Positions 54,522 to 62,933 of a DNA stretch of 64,000 bases are shown in pieces. The DNA is from Sphingomonas rhizophila (lineage in GTDB: Bacteria > Pseudomonadota > Alphaproteobacteria > Sphingomonadales > Sphingomonadaceae). Numbering within the stretch: the first letter of the stretch is position 1; each line of letters begins with the position of its first letter. Made by a program: the position numbers and the translations under genes. A model generated the notes under the pieces. That model did no database searches and had not been told where the DNA came from. It was given only the letters and a program-made list of their open reading frames with translations. The stretch spans positions 1,984,001 to 2,048,000 of the forward strand of contig NZ_CP060717.1 in assembly GCF_014396585.1 (NCBI RefSeq), written 5' to 3'.

Positions 54522-56311
54522 AGCGGGCGGCAGGCCGCGACGAGCCAGCTGCGATGTTCGTCATCGAGTTGCGGCCCGATCTTCTCGACCACCTCGGCGT
54601 GATAAGAATCGACCCAGGCGATTTCCTCGGCGCTCAGCATGTCCTTCTTGATCAGCCGTCGTTCGATCGGAGCGAAGGTCAGCGTCTGGAAGCCAAGCAC
54701 TTCCTTTTCCGCGCCCGGGACATCGACCGGCACGACCAGCACGAGATTCTCGATACGGATGCCGTATTCGCCTGCCTTATAGTAACCGGGCTCGTTGCTG
54801 AGGATCATGCCCGCCTGCAGCGGCTCGTCGCCGCCGGCCTGCGAGCTTCCCGCCGGCGAAATGCGCTGCGGCCCTTCGTGGACCGAAAGGAAGGCGCCGA
54901 CGCCGTGGCCGGTGCCATGGGCATAGTCGAGACCCGCTTCCCACAGCGGTCGGCGGGCGAAACTGTCGAGCTGCGTCCCGCGCGTGCCCTTCGGAAACAG
55001 CGCGGTGGCGATCGCGACATGACCCTGGAGCACGCGGGTGAAGCGATCGCGCATCTCGCCGGTCGGCTCGCCGATCAGCAGCGTGCGGGTGATGTCGGTC
55101 GTGCCATCGGCGTACTGCCCGCCCGAATCGACCAGGTAGAGCGAGTTCATCTCGATCGGACGGTTGGTCTCCGCGCTTGCCTTGTAATGGACGATCGCGC
55201 CGTTGGGGCCGCTGCCGCTGATGGTGTCGAACGACAGGTCCTTCAGCATCCCGCCCTCGCGCCGGAACGCTTCCAGCCGGTCGGACGCCTTCAGTTCATC
55301 GAGCCCGCCTTTCGGCGCCTCCGCCTCGACCCATTTCAGGAACCGAACGATCGACGCACCGTCACGGGCCTGCGCCGCCTTCTGTCCGGCAATCTCCACC
55401 TTGTTCTTGATCGCCTTGGGAAGAACCGCCGGATCGCGGCGCTGCAGGATGCGCGCTCCGGCGCGGGTCAGCGCCTCGGCGATCGCCGCCACCGACCGCT
55501 CCGGATCGACCGCGACCAGCTTGCCGTTCATGCCTTCCAGGAAACCTTCGAACTCGTCCCGACCGTGAAGGCGAACCCCATTGCCAAGGTGGGCCTTCAC
55601 ATCGGCATCGACCTTTTCCGGTGCGACGAACAGGTCGGCGGTGCCGTCGTTGTGGACCACCGCGAAGGCCAAAGCGACCGGTGTATGGCTGACGTCCGCG
55701 CCGCGCAGGTTGAAGGTCCAGGCGATCGAATCGAGCGCCGCCAGCACCGCCGCGTCGGCGCCCTCGCCCTTCAACCAATCGGCCATGGCGTGGCGCTTAT
55801 CGGCAGACGATTGGCCGGTCAGTTCTTCCGGCTGGACCACCAGCCGCGCCTTCGACGGCTCGGGCCGGTCGGCCCACACCGCGTCGATCGGGTTGCGGTC
55901 GACGGCGACCAGCTCGGCGCCCTTCGCCGCGAGTTGCTCCTTCGCCATCTTCGCCCACTGCGCGGTGTGCAGCCACGGATCGTAGCCGATCCTCGCCCCC
56001 GCCGGCGCATGGTCCTTCAGCCACGCCGCGACGCTAGTTTCCGGGACCGACTGATAGCTCCACTGGTCGGCGGATACTTGGCTACGAACCTGCAGCGTGT
56101 AGCGCCCGTCGGTGAAGATCGCAGCTTCCTCCGGCAGCACCACCGCTGAACCCGCCGATCCCTTGAAACCGGTCAGCCATTCCAGCCGCTGCGCGTAGCT
56201 GCCGACATATTCGCTCATATGCTCGTCGGTCAGCGGCACCACGAACCCGTCGAGGCTGTCCTTGGACAGCTGGACTCGAAGGGCGGCAAGACGGTCGGCG
56301 TAGGACGACAT
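54518..56311 (-). CDS. pepP: Xaa-Pro aminopeptidase (M24B)
   Basis: 597 residues from ATG 56311. Two creatinase N-type domains (FVVPLTDEHMSEYVGSYAQR ...), then the pita-bread catalytic domain with metal ligands in YLVDSGGQYADGTTDITRT, HGTGHGVGAFLSVHEGP and SNEPGYYKAGEYGIRIENL. Length matches the long, eukaryote-like aminopeptidase P group. Releases N-terminal residues before proline. Confidence 0.95.
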   Translation of the reverse strand: MSSYADRLAALRVQLSKDSLDGFVVPLTDEHMSEYVGSYAQRLEWLTGFKGSAGSAVVLPEEAAIFTDGRYTLQVRSQVSADQWSYQSVPETSVAAWLKDHAPAGARIGYDPWLHTAQWAKMAKEQLAAKGAELVAVDRNPIDAVWADRPEPSKARLVVQPEELTGQSSADKRHAMADWLKGEGADAAVLAALDSIAWTFNLRGADVSHTPVALAFAVVHNDGTADLFVAPEKVDADVKAHLGNGVRLHGRDEFEGFLEGMNGKLVAVDPERSVAAIAEALTRAGARILQRRDPAVLPKAIKNKVEIAGQKAAQARDGASIVRFLKWVEAEAPKGGLDELKASDRLEAFRREGGMLKDLSFDTISGSGPNGAIVHYKASAETNRPIEMNSLYLVDSGGQYADGTTDITRTLLIGEPTGEMRDRFTRVLQGHVAIATALFPKGTRGTQLDSFARRPLWEAGLDYAHGTGHGVGAFLSVHEGPQRISPAGSSQAGGDEPLQAGMILSNEPGYYKAGEYGIRIENLVLVVPVDVPGAEKEVLGFQTLTFAPIERRLIKKDMLSAEEIAWVDSYHAEVVEKIGPQLDDEHRSWLVAACRPL

Positions 56312-56376
56312 GGCAATCTCTTTCACTCTTTGTATGAGGGGACAGATAGTCGCATCCCCGCCCTTCAGGAAGAGCC

Positions 56377-58431
56377 ATGACCCTGCCCAATCCGCCCGTT
56401 GCCGCGCGCAAGCCCCATACGAACGAGCGTCACGGGGTCGAGTGGACCGACGATTACGCCTGGTTGCGCGATCCCGGCTATCCCGAGGTCACCGACGAAG
56501 AGGTGCTCGGCTATCTGAAGGCGGAGAACGCCTATTTCGAAGCGGCGATGAAGCCGCACCAGGGGCTGATCGACGAGCTGTTCGAGGAGATGAAGGGCCG
56601 CATCAAGGAAGACGACAGCACCGTCCCGGTCCGCGATGGCGACTATCTCTACTGGTCGGCGTTCAAGCCCGGCACGCAATACCGCGACTGGTTCCGCAAG
56701 GCCGTGAATGGCGGCGAGGATCAGCTGATCTACAGCGAGAATGCGGAAGCCGAGGGCAAGGAATATTTCCGGCTGGGCGCGTTCGCGGTCAGCCCGGACG
56801 GGACGAAGCTGGCGACGCTGGCCGACGATGACGGGTCGGAGCGGTTCAAGCTGGTCGTGCGCGACCTCGCCAGCGGCAAGGATTTCGATACCGTCACCGC
56901 GGTCGGCATCGGCCAGCCGGTGTGGACGGCGGATTCTGCCGGCCTGGTCTTCACCGAGGTGAACGATCAGTGGCGCAGCTACCGCGCCCGCTACCACCGG
57001 CTCGGCGACGCGCCCGACACGGCGGTGACGCTATACGAAGAAACCGATGACATCGCCTTCTCGGTCCAGGTCGGCAAGACCACCGACCGGTCGACCATCG
57101 TCATCGCGACCGGCCACAATTCGTCGGGCGAAACCCGCATCGTCCCAGCTGACGATCCGACCGCGCCGCAAGTGCTGGTCCGCCTGCGCGAGGCCGACGT
57201 GCAATATGAAGTCGACGCCGCCCACGGGAAGCTGTGGATCCTCAGCAACCGCGACCACGTCAACTTCTCGCTCTTCTCGGCCGACCTCGCCTCGCCAGGC
57301 GACTGGACCACCGAGATCGAGGGCAGCGACCGCACCTATCTGCGCGGCATCACCACCCACCGGGACCATCTGCTGATCACCAGCCGGGTCGACGGCCTCG
57401 ACCAGCTCGTGCTGCGAGACTACGCCAGCGGCGACGAGCAAAGGGTGCCGTTCGAGGAAGCGAGCTACAGCGCCGGTTTCGGGGGCAATCCGGAATACGC
57501 CCCGGCCGCTTACCGCATCGGCTATTCGTCGATGGTCACGCCGGGGACGGTCTACGACTACCACCCGGCCGATCGGCGGCTGGAAGTGCTCAAGGTGCAG
57601 GAGATTCCGTCGGGCTACGACCCGTCGCGCTACGTCACCGAACGGCTGATGATCGAAGCACGCGACGGCGCCCGGGTGCCCGTGTCGGTCGTCCGGTTGA
57701 AAGACAGCGCGAAGGACGGCAGCGGCAAGCTGTTCGTCTACGGCTACGGCGCCTACGGCCATGCCATTCCTCCCAGCTTTTCGGTCACCCGGTTGAGCCT
57801 GGTCGACCGCGGCTTCGCCTATGCCGTCGCCCACATCCGTGGCGGCGACGACCTTGGTTACCAATGGTTCCTCGACGGCAAGCTGACCAAGCGCGAGAAC
57901 AGCTTCAACGATTTCGTGGACGTCACGCGCGGCCTGATCGCGGAAGGCTACGCCAGGCCTGGCCGCGTCGCCGCGCAGGGCGGATCGGCCGGCGGCGAAT
58001 TGATGGGCGCGGTCGTCAATCAGGCAGGCGATCTTTACGGCGCGGTCGTCGCCGACGTGCCGTTCGTCGACGTGCTGAACACCATGCTCGACGACACGCT
58101 GCCGCTGACCCCCGGTGAGTGGACCGAATGGGGCAACCCTATCGAGGACAAGGCCGCGTTCGACCTGATCAAGGGCTACAGCCCCTACGATAATGTGAAA
58201 GCGCAGCCCTATCCGGCGATGCTGATCACCGGCGGCCTGACCGACCCGCGCGTCACCTATTGGGAGCCGGCCAAGTGGGCGGCGCGGCTCCGCGCGACCA
58301 AAACCGACGACAATCTGTTGTGCCTGAAGATCAACATGGGCGCGGGGCATGGCGGCAAGTCCGGCCGCTGGAACGCGATCTACGAGATTGCCGAGGCCTA
58401 CGCCTTCGTCCTGACGCAGGTCGGCGAATGA
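56377..58431 (+). CDS. ptrB: Oligopeptidase B (S9A)
   Basis: 684 residues. N-terminal propeller (ERHGVEWTDDYAWLRDPGYP) then the alpha/beta hydrolase. Nucleophile Ser in AAQGGSAGGELMGA, Asp region LITGGLTDPRVTYWEPAKW and His in NMGAGHGGKSGR. Cleaves after Arg/Lys in short peptides. The stop overlaps the next start (ATGA). Confidence 0.95.
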   Translation: MTLPNPPVAARKPHTNERHGVEWTDDYAWLRDPGYPEVTDEEVLGYLKAENAYFEAAMKPHQGLIDELFEEMKGRIKEDDSTVPVRDGDYLYWSAFKPGTQYRDWFRKAVNGGEDQLIYSENAEAEGKEYFRLGAFAVSPDGTKLATLADDDGSERFKLVVRDLASGKDFDTVTAVGIGQPVWTADSAGLVFTEVNDQWRSYRARYHRLGDAPDTAVTLYEETDDIAFSVQVGKTTDRSTIVIATGHNSSGETRIVPADDPTAPQVLVRLREADVQYEVDAAHGKLWILSNRDHVNFSLFSADLASPGDWTTEIEGSDRTYLRGITTHRDHLLITSRVDGLDQLVLRDYASGDEQRVPFEEASYSAGFGGNPEYAPAAYRIGYSSMVTPGTVYDYHPADRRLEVLKVQEIPSGYDPSRYVTERLMIEARDGARVPVSVVRLKDSAKDGSGKLFVYGYGAYGHAIPPSFSVTRLSLVDRGFAYAVAHIRGGDDLGYQWFLDGKLTKRENSFNDFVDVTRGLIAEGYARPGRVAAQGGSAGGELMGAVVNQAGDLYGAVVADVPFVDVLNTMLDDTLPLTPGEWTEWGNPIEDKAAFDLIKGYSPYDNVKAQPYPAMLITGGLTDPRVTYWEPAKWAARLRATKTDDNLLCLKINMGAGHGGKSGRWNAIYEIAEAYAFVLTQVGE

Positions 58432-58834
58432 GCGAACGGCCCGTCTTCACCCGCACTATCGTCGCGCCGGCTTCGGCGATCGACGAACTGGGCCACGTCA
58501 ACAATGCCGTCTGGGTGCAGTGGATCCAGGACGTCGCGGTCGAACATTGGCGGACGGTCGCCTCGCCCGAGCATGACGAGGCCTATTTCTGGGTCATCAT
58601 TCGCCACGAGATCGATTACCTCCGCCCGCGTTCGAGGGCGACACCATCACTGCCCGCACCTGGGTCGGCGAGGCTCCCAAGGGCGCGCGCTTCGACCGCC
58701 ACATGGAATTCATCGGCGAGGACGGCAAGGTGCGGGTCCGCGCCGTCACCCAATGGGCGATCGTCGACAAGGCCGCCGGCCGTCCGATCCGCGTCCCCGC
58801 GGAAGTGATCGCGCCATTCATGGGCGACGATTGA
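58428..58834 (+). CDS. Acyl-CoA thioesterase, hotdog fold (frame break)
   Basis: VFTRTIVAPASAIDELGHVNNAVWVQWIQDVAVEHW is the 4HBT signature (DELGHVNN). The frame breaks at CCC 58625-58627; one added C gives EIDYLRPAFEGDTITARTWVG and continues KGARFDRHMEFIGEDGKVRV ... EVIAPFMGDD to TGA 58832. Corrected length is 135 residues, the normal size. Coupled to ptrB. Confidence 0.88.
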
Positions 58835-58866
58835 CGAATCCCCGCCGTCGGGCGCAGCATGGCCGG

Positions 58867-59520
58867 ATGCCGCGCGCGATCCTCTACGATTATTTTCGCT
58901 CCTCCGCCGCCTATCGCGTGAGGATCGCGCTCAACCTCAAGGGCGTCGATTACGAACAACGGCCGGTCAACCTGGCCGAGGGCGCCCAGAAATCCCCGGA
59001 ATACCATGCGCTCAATCCGCAGAATTTCGTGCCGATGCTGGAAATTGACGGTCACCGCCTGACCCAGAGCCTGGCGATCTGCGACTATCTCGATGCCAAC
59101 TTCGACCCGAACCCGTTCGTGCCGCGCGATCCCGCCGACCGGTCCCATGTGCTGGCGCTGGCGCTGGCCGTCGCTTGCGACATCCATCCGCTCAACAATC
59201 TTCGCGTCCTCAAATATCTGACCGGCACCTTTGATGTGGGTGAGGACGGCAAGGACCAGTGGTATCGCCACTGGGTGACGGAAGGCCTGACCGCGCTTGA
59301 GGAACTCGCCAAGCCACGCGCCGGCGCTTTCCTGTTCGGCGACACGCCGACGCTCGCCGACATCTGCCTGGTACCGCAGCTCTACAATGCACGCCGCTTT
59401 TCGGTGCCGATCGTCCAGTTCCCGACCCTGCGCCGCGCCGACGAGACGGCCTCAGCGCACGAAGCCTTTGCCGCCGCCCATCCCGACCGGCAGGTCGCGG
59501 CCCGCCAGGAGACTGTTTGA
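58867..59520 (+). CDS. maiA: Maleylacetoacetate isomerase (zeta-class GST)
   Basis: 217 residues. DYFRSSAAYRVRIALNLKGVDYEQ holds the zeta-class SSxxxRVR motif, followed by NPQNFVPMLEIDG, LTQSLAICDYLD and the helical C-terminal domain LKYLTGTF ... DTPTLADICLVPQLYNARRF. Isomerises maleylacetoacetate to fumarylacetoacetate in tyrosine/homogentisate breakdown using glutathione. Directly abuts the next gene; other homogentisate genes are not in the window. Confidence 0.92.
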   Translation: MPRAILYDYFRSSAAYRVRIALNLKGVDYEQRPVNLAEGAQKSPEYHALNPQNFVPMLEIDGHRLTQSLAICDYLDANFDPNPFVPRDPADRSHVLALALAVACDIHPLNNLRVLKYLTGTFDVGEDGKDQWYRHWVTEGLTALEELAKPRAGAFLFGDTPTLADICLVPQLYNARRFSVPIVQFPTLRRADETASAHEAFAAAHPDRQVAARQETV

Positions 59521-60336
59521 ATGAACCGCGTCGACAACATCAACCGCGGGATGGACGATCTTCATGCCCTGTCGGAAGTCGACATCCCGTCGATGAGGGG
59601 CAAGGTCAGCGAGGACGAGTGGAAGATCCGCGTCGACCTCGCTGCCGCCTACCGGCTGGTCGCCCACTATGGCTGGGACGACCTGATCTTCACGCATTTG
59701 TCGGCGCGCATCCCGGGGCCGGAACACCATTTCCTCCTGAACCCCTATCAGTTGATGTTCGAAGAGGTGACCGCCTCGTCGCTGGTCAAGGTCGACGTCC
59801 ACGGCAATCCGGTCGAGCCGACGCCTTTCATCACCAATCCCGCCGGTTTCACCATACACAGCGCCGTGCACATGGCGCGCGAGGATGCGCAGGCGGTGAT
59901 GCATCTCCATACCCCCGCGGGCCAGGCGGTCAGCGCCCACGAAGAGGGCCTGTTGCCGCTGACCCAGACTGCGATGCTGGTGCGCGGCGATCTTGCCTTT
60001 CACGACTATGAAGGGGTCGCCACCGACCTCGAGGAACGCGAGCGGATCGTCGCCGACTTGGGTGACAAGGGCGGCATGATCCTGCGCAATCACGGAACGC
60101 TGGCGGTCGGCGAAAGCGTTGGCGAATGCTTCGTGAAGCTCTACTTCATCGAGCGCGCCTGCGAGGCCCAGATCATGGCCTTGTCCGCCGGCGACAAACT
60201 CAACAACCCGCCGCAGGGGACGCCCGAGTTGGCGGCCGAGCAGGGTGCGGCCGGCCTCAAGGTCGGCGCCAGGCTGCTGGCTTGGCCGGCCCTGCTGCGC
60301 AAGGCCTATCGCCTCGATCCCAGCTTCGCGACGTGA
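59521..60336 (+). CDS. Class II aldolase/adducin family protein
   Basis: 271 residues, starting on the base after the maiA stop. AAAYRLVAHYGWDDLIFTHLSAR, AVMHLHTPAGQAVSAHEEGLL and ILRNHGTLAVGESVGECF supply the zinc-binding His residues of the family (HLH, NHG). Eukaryote-adducin-like bacterial aldolases; substrate unknown. Confidence 0.9.
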   Translation: MNRVDNINRGMDDLHALSEVDIPSMRGKVSEDEWKIRVDLAAAYRLVAHYGWDDLIFTHLSARIPGPEHHFLLNPYQLMFEEVTASSLVKVDVHGNPVEPTPFITNPAGFTIHSAVHMAREDAQAVMHLHTPAGQAVSAHEEGLLPLTQTAMLVRGDLAFHDYEGVATDLEERERIVADLGDKGGMILRNHGTLAVGESVGECFVKLYFIERACEAQIMALSAGDKLNNPPQGTPELAAEQGAAGLKVGARLLAWPALLRKAYRLDPSFAT

Positions 60337-60361
60337 TTCAACGCCGACAGACTGACGTTCC

Positions 60362-61662
60362 TTGACGCCTCCGCAAATCGTCACCCTGGCGGTGCTGACT
60401 CTCGTCATCGCCGCGCTGATCTGGGACAAGGTTCGCGCCGACATCGTGGCGATGGCGGGCGCCGCCGTGCTGCTGGTGAGCGGGGCGATCCGTCCAGCCG
60501 ATGCGCAGGGAGCCTTCGGCAGTCCGGCGGTCATCACTCTCGCCGCGCTGTTCATCATCGTCTACGCGATTGAACTGTCGGGCCTCCTCGACAGAATGAT
60601 CCAAATTGCCGTGTGGCTGTGCCGCCGCATCGGCGCTGCCGGCCTGTGGCTGTTGATCGTGATTGCCGGGGCGGGGTCGGCGTTCCTCAACAACACCCCG
60701 ATCGTGGTCCTGACCGCGCCCGCCGTCCGCGACATCTCCGAGAAGATCGGCCTGTCGCCGAAGCGATTCCTCATCCCGCTGTCCTATATGGCGGTGCTGG
60801 GTGGCACCTGCACGCTTGTGGGTACTTCCACGAACCTTTTGGTCAACGACATGGCGCAGGTCGGGGGCAGCCCGGGTTCGGAATCTTCGAGATCACGCCG
60901 GTCGGCCTGATCATTTCAGCGGTGGGGGTGGTCTACCTCATCCTGTTCAGCCGCCGGCTGGATCGCGGCGACGGCAATGGCGCCGACTTGACCACCGACG
61001 GCCGCCATGCCCGGCTGGCGGAGGGTGAGCCCGGCGTTGCCAAGGTGTTCGAACCCGCGCGCCCCCTTCGACCCTGGCGGGCACTTGCCGCCGTCGCGGT
61101 ATTCGGCGGGGTCCTTGCCGCGGCCGCACTGGATGTTGCCCCGATCGCGGCCGCGGCGCTCGCCGGCGCGGTCATCCTGATCATCATCCGGGTGATCGAG
61201 CCCGACGAGGCGTACCAGGGACTTCGTCCCGAGGTACTCCTGCTGGTCGTCGGCATGCTGGTAATCGGCATCGCGCTCGAGAAGACGGGCCTCGCCGAGG
61301 TGCTTACCAGCGCGGTGTCCGCGATGCTCCAGCCGTTCGGCCCGTTCGTCGCCCTCGCGCTTCTCTATGGCGTTATCCTGTTGGCGACCGAGTTGCTGTC
61401 GAACGCCACCGTCGCCGTGCTCTTCACGCCCATCGCGGTGGCCCTGGCCGACACGCTGGCGGTCAGCCCCCGACCTTTCCTGGTCGCGGTGATGATGGCG
61501 GGAAGCGCGGCCTTTGCGACGCCGTTCGGCTATCAGACGAACGTTCTTGTCTACCAGCTCGGGCGCTACAACTACCTCGATTTCGTGCGCATCGGGCTTC
61601 CGCTCAACCTGCTGACCTGGGTCGCGGCGGTTCCCACCATCGCTTACTTTTTCCCCTTCTAA
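60362..61662 (+). CDS. SLC13/CitT-like permease (frame break)
   Basis: TTG 60362 is the only reasonable start. TM-rich chain with SAFLNNTPIVVLTAPAVRDI and GGTCTLVGTSTNLLVNDMAQ, the SLC13/NhaD-type motif. The frame breaks in GGGGG 60863-60867; one added G joins ...QVGGQPGFGIFEITPVGLII and continues to 61662. Two further family motifs are ATELLSNATVAVLFTPIAVA and ATPFGYQTNVLVYQLG. Corrected length is 433 residues, about half of the TrkA-C-containing family members, so there is no regulatory insert. A dicarboxylate or sulfate symporter. Confidence 0.87.
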
Positions 61663-61683
61663 CGACCCGCTTCAGCCCGCGCG

Positions 61684-61755
61684 ACTTTCCAGAATGGAAA
61701 ATTGTCGCTTGCCAAATTGGAAAGTTGCCTCTAGCTACTTTCCATATTGGAAAGT
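61684..61755. promoter_or_regulatory. Three operator copies TTTCCA-N3-TGGAAA
   Basis: Site 1 TTTCCA-GAA-TGGAAA (61686-61700), site 2 CTTGCCA-AAT-TGGAAAG (61708-61724), site 3 ACTTTCCA-TAT-TGGAAAGT (61737-61755, perfect). They fill the 107-base gap before the membrane protein/winged-helix gene pair. Autoregulation by the winged-helix protein is likely. Confidence 0.75.
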
Positions 61756-61769
61756 AAGGGGTTCGGAAG

Positions 61770-62207
61770 ATGGATACTCGTGAAGCAATGCTGGCCCTCG
61801 ACGCAAAGCAGTCGGCGGAGCGCGACCTGGCGGCGGCCGCGCACTGCCCGGCGTGGCGGCACGGCGTGTTCGGAATCATGATGGGGGCAATGGTGGCCAG
61901 TCCCGCCGTTGCCCTTCCCTGGCGGTACTTCGTGCTCGCCTTCGCGCTCGCGGCGATTCCGCTTATCGTCCGGTCGGACCGCAAGCGGACGGGAATGTTC
62001 ATCAACGGCTATCGCCGCGGCAAGACCCGGCTGGTGACCTTCGCCATCCTCGCCGCCTTGCTCGTCCTCTACACCTTGAGCGTACGCGCCGCGCTTTCGA
62101 ACGGCGACCACCTCACGCCACTGTTGCTCGGGATTGCCGCGGCCGTGCTGGCCACACTCGGAAGCATCCAGTGGCAGCGCGTATTCGTCCGCGAGATGGG
62201 CGCCTGA
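61770..62207 (+). CDS. Membrane protein paired with a winged-helix regulator
   Basis: 145 residues with four TM segments (GVFGIMMGAMVASPAVALP, YFVLAFALAAIPLIV, LVTFAILAALLVLYTLSV, LLLGIAAAVLATLGSI). GAAG precedes the start. Family not recognised. One base separates it from the next gene, and three operators precede it, so the pair is an operon. Confidence 0.75.
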   Translation: MDTREAMLALDAKQSAERDLAAAAHCPAWRHGVFGIMMGAMVASPAVALPWRYFVLAFALAAIPLIVRSDRKRTGMFINGYRRGKTRLVTFAILAALLVLYTLSVRAALSNGDHLTPLLLGIAAAVLATLGSIQWQRVFVREMGA

Positions 62208-62208
62208 C

Positions 62209-62517
62209 ATGGCCCTGTCGTCCATCGACCCGGTGCTGACGCCGCCTGCCCGGTTGCAGATCGCCGCCGTCCTGGCCAACGCTCAGGATGCCGACTTCGC
62301 CCGCTTGAAAGCGATCATCGGCGCCAGCGATTCGGTGACCTCGAAACATCTCTCAGCGCTGACCGACGCCGGCTACGCCGTGTTGCACAAGGCCAGCATC
62401 GACGGCCGCCAGCGCACCTCGGCCTCGCTGACCCGCGCGGGGCGCAAGGCCTTCGACCGCCACGTCGCGGCGCTTCGGGCGATCGTCGACGGCAGCACGA
62501 CGCAAGCTGCCGAATAG
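62209..62517 (+). CDS. MarR/ArsR-like winged-helix transcriptional regulator
   Basis: 102 residues. DPVLTPPARLQIAAVLANAQ ... FARLKAIIGASDSVTSKHLSALTDAGYAVLHKASIDGRQRTSASLT is a compact winged helix (HTH_27-type), wing DGRQRTS. It probably dimerises and binds the three TTTCCA-N3-TGGAAA sites upstream. Confidence 0.88.
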   Translation: MALSSIDPVLTPPARLQIAAVLANAQDADFARLKAIIGASDSVTSKHLSALTDAGYAVLHKASIDGRQRTSASLTRAGRKAFDRHVAALRAIVDGSTTQAAE

Positions 62518-62581
62518 GATCAGCTCCACTCTGGAGGAAAGCGCAAGGTCGCGGCCATCCTGATGCGGGGAGGGTGGGGGC

Positions 62582-62764
62582 ATGTCCCCCGCCCTCTTCT
62601 TCGCCGCCGCTGCTGCGGTTCCCGGCCAGGCCGTCGTCCGGATCCACAGCCCGGCCATCGTCATTGCGCAAGGCTGGTACCCGGCCGCCAACCCGCGCCA
62701 GCACGAGAAGATCGTCCGCGAGAACGGCCAGGCCGTCCTGCTGCGGATCACGCATTACGAATGA
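62582..62764 (+). CDS. Small exported hypothetical protein, 60 residues
   Basis: GGGAGGGTGGGGGC precedes the ATG. MSPALFFAAAAAVPGQAVVR is a short signal-like leader; the remainder (IAQGWYPAANPRQHEKIVRE ... LLRITHYE) is polar. It ends eight bases before the tRNA-Pro gene. No family recognised. Confidence 0.55.
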   Translation: MSPALFFAAAAAVPGQAVVRIHSPAIVIAQGWYPAANPRQHEKIVRENGQAVLLRITHYE

Positions 62765-62771
62765 GGAAAAA

Positions 62772-62848
62772 TGGTCGGGGAGAGAGGATTCGAACCTCCG
62801 GCCCCTGCCTCCCGAAGACAGTGCTCTACCAGGCTGAGCTACTCCCCG
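62772..62848 (-). tRNA. tRNA-Pro (anticodon CGG)
   Basis: Acceptor CGGGGAG / CTCCCCG, D-arm GCTC ... GAGC, anticodon stem CTGTC / GGCAG with loop TTCGGGA (CGG), T-arm CGGAGG-TTCGAAT-CCTCTC, discriminator A and encoded CCA. Confidence 0.93.
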
Positions 62849-62933
62849 ACCGAACCGCGGTGGTGACACCGGCGGTTCAAGGCGCGGGCTTCCTAGCGGC
62901 GCCCCTCCGCAAGCGCAAGCGCACCGGCGCGAT

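Noticed and set aside
61770..62517. Toxin-antitoxin pair
   Set aside because: The first gene is a 145-residue four-TM protein and the second a winged helix; neither matches known TA toxins, and three upstream operators fit a sensor/regulator operon better.
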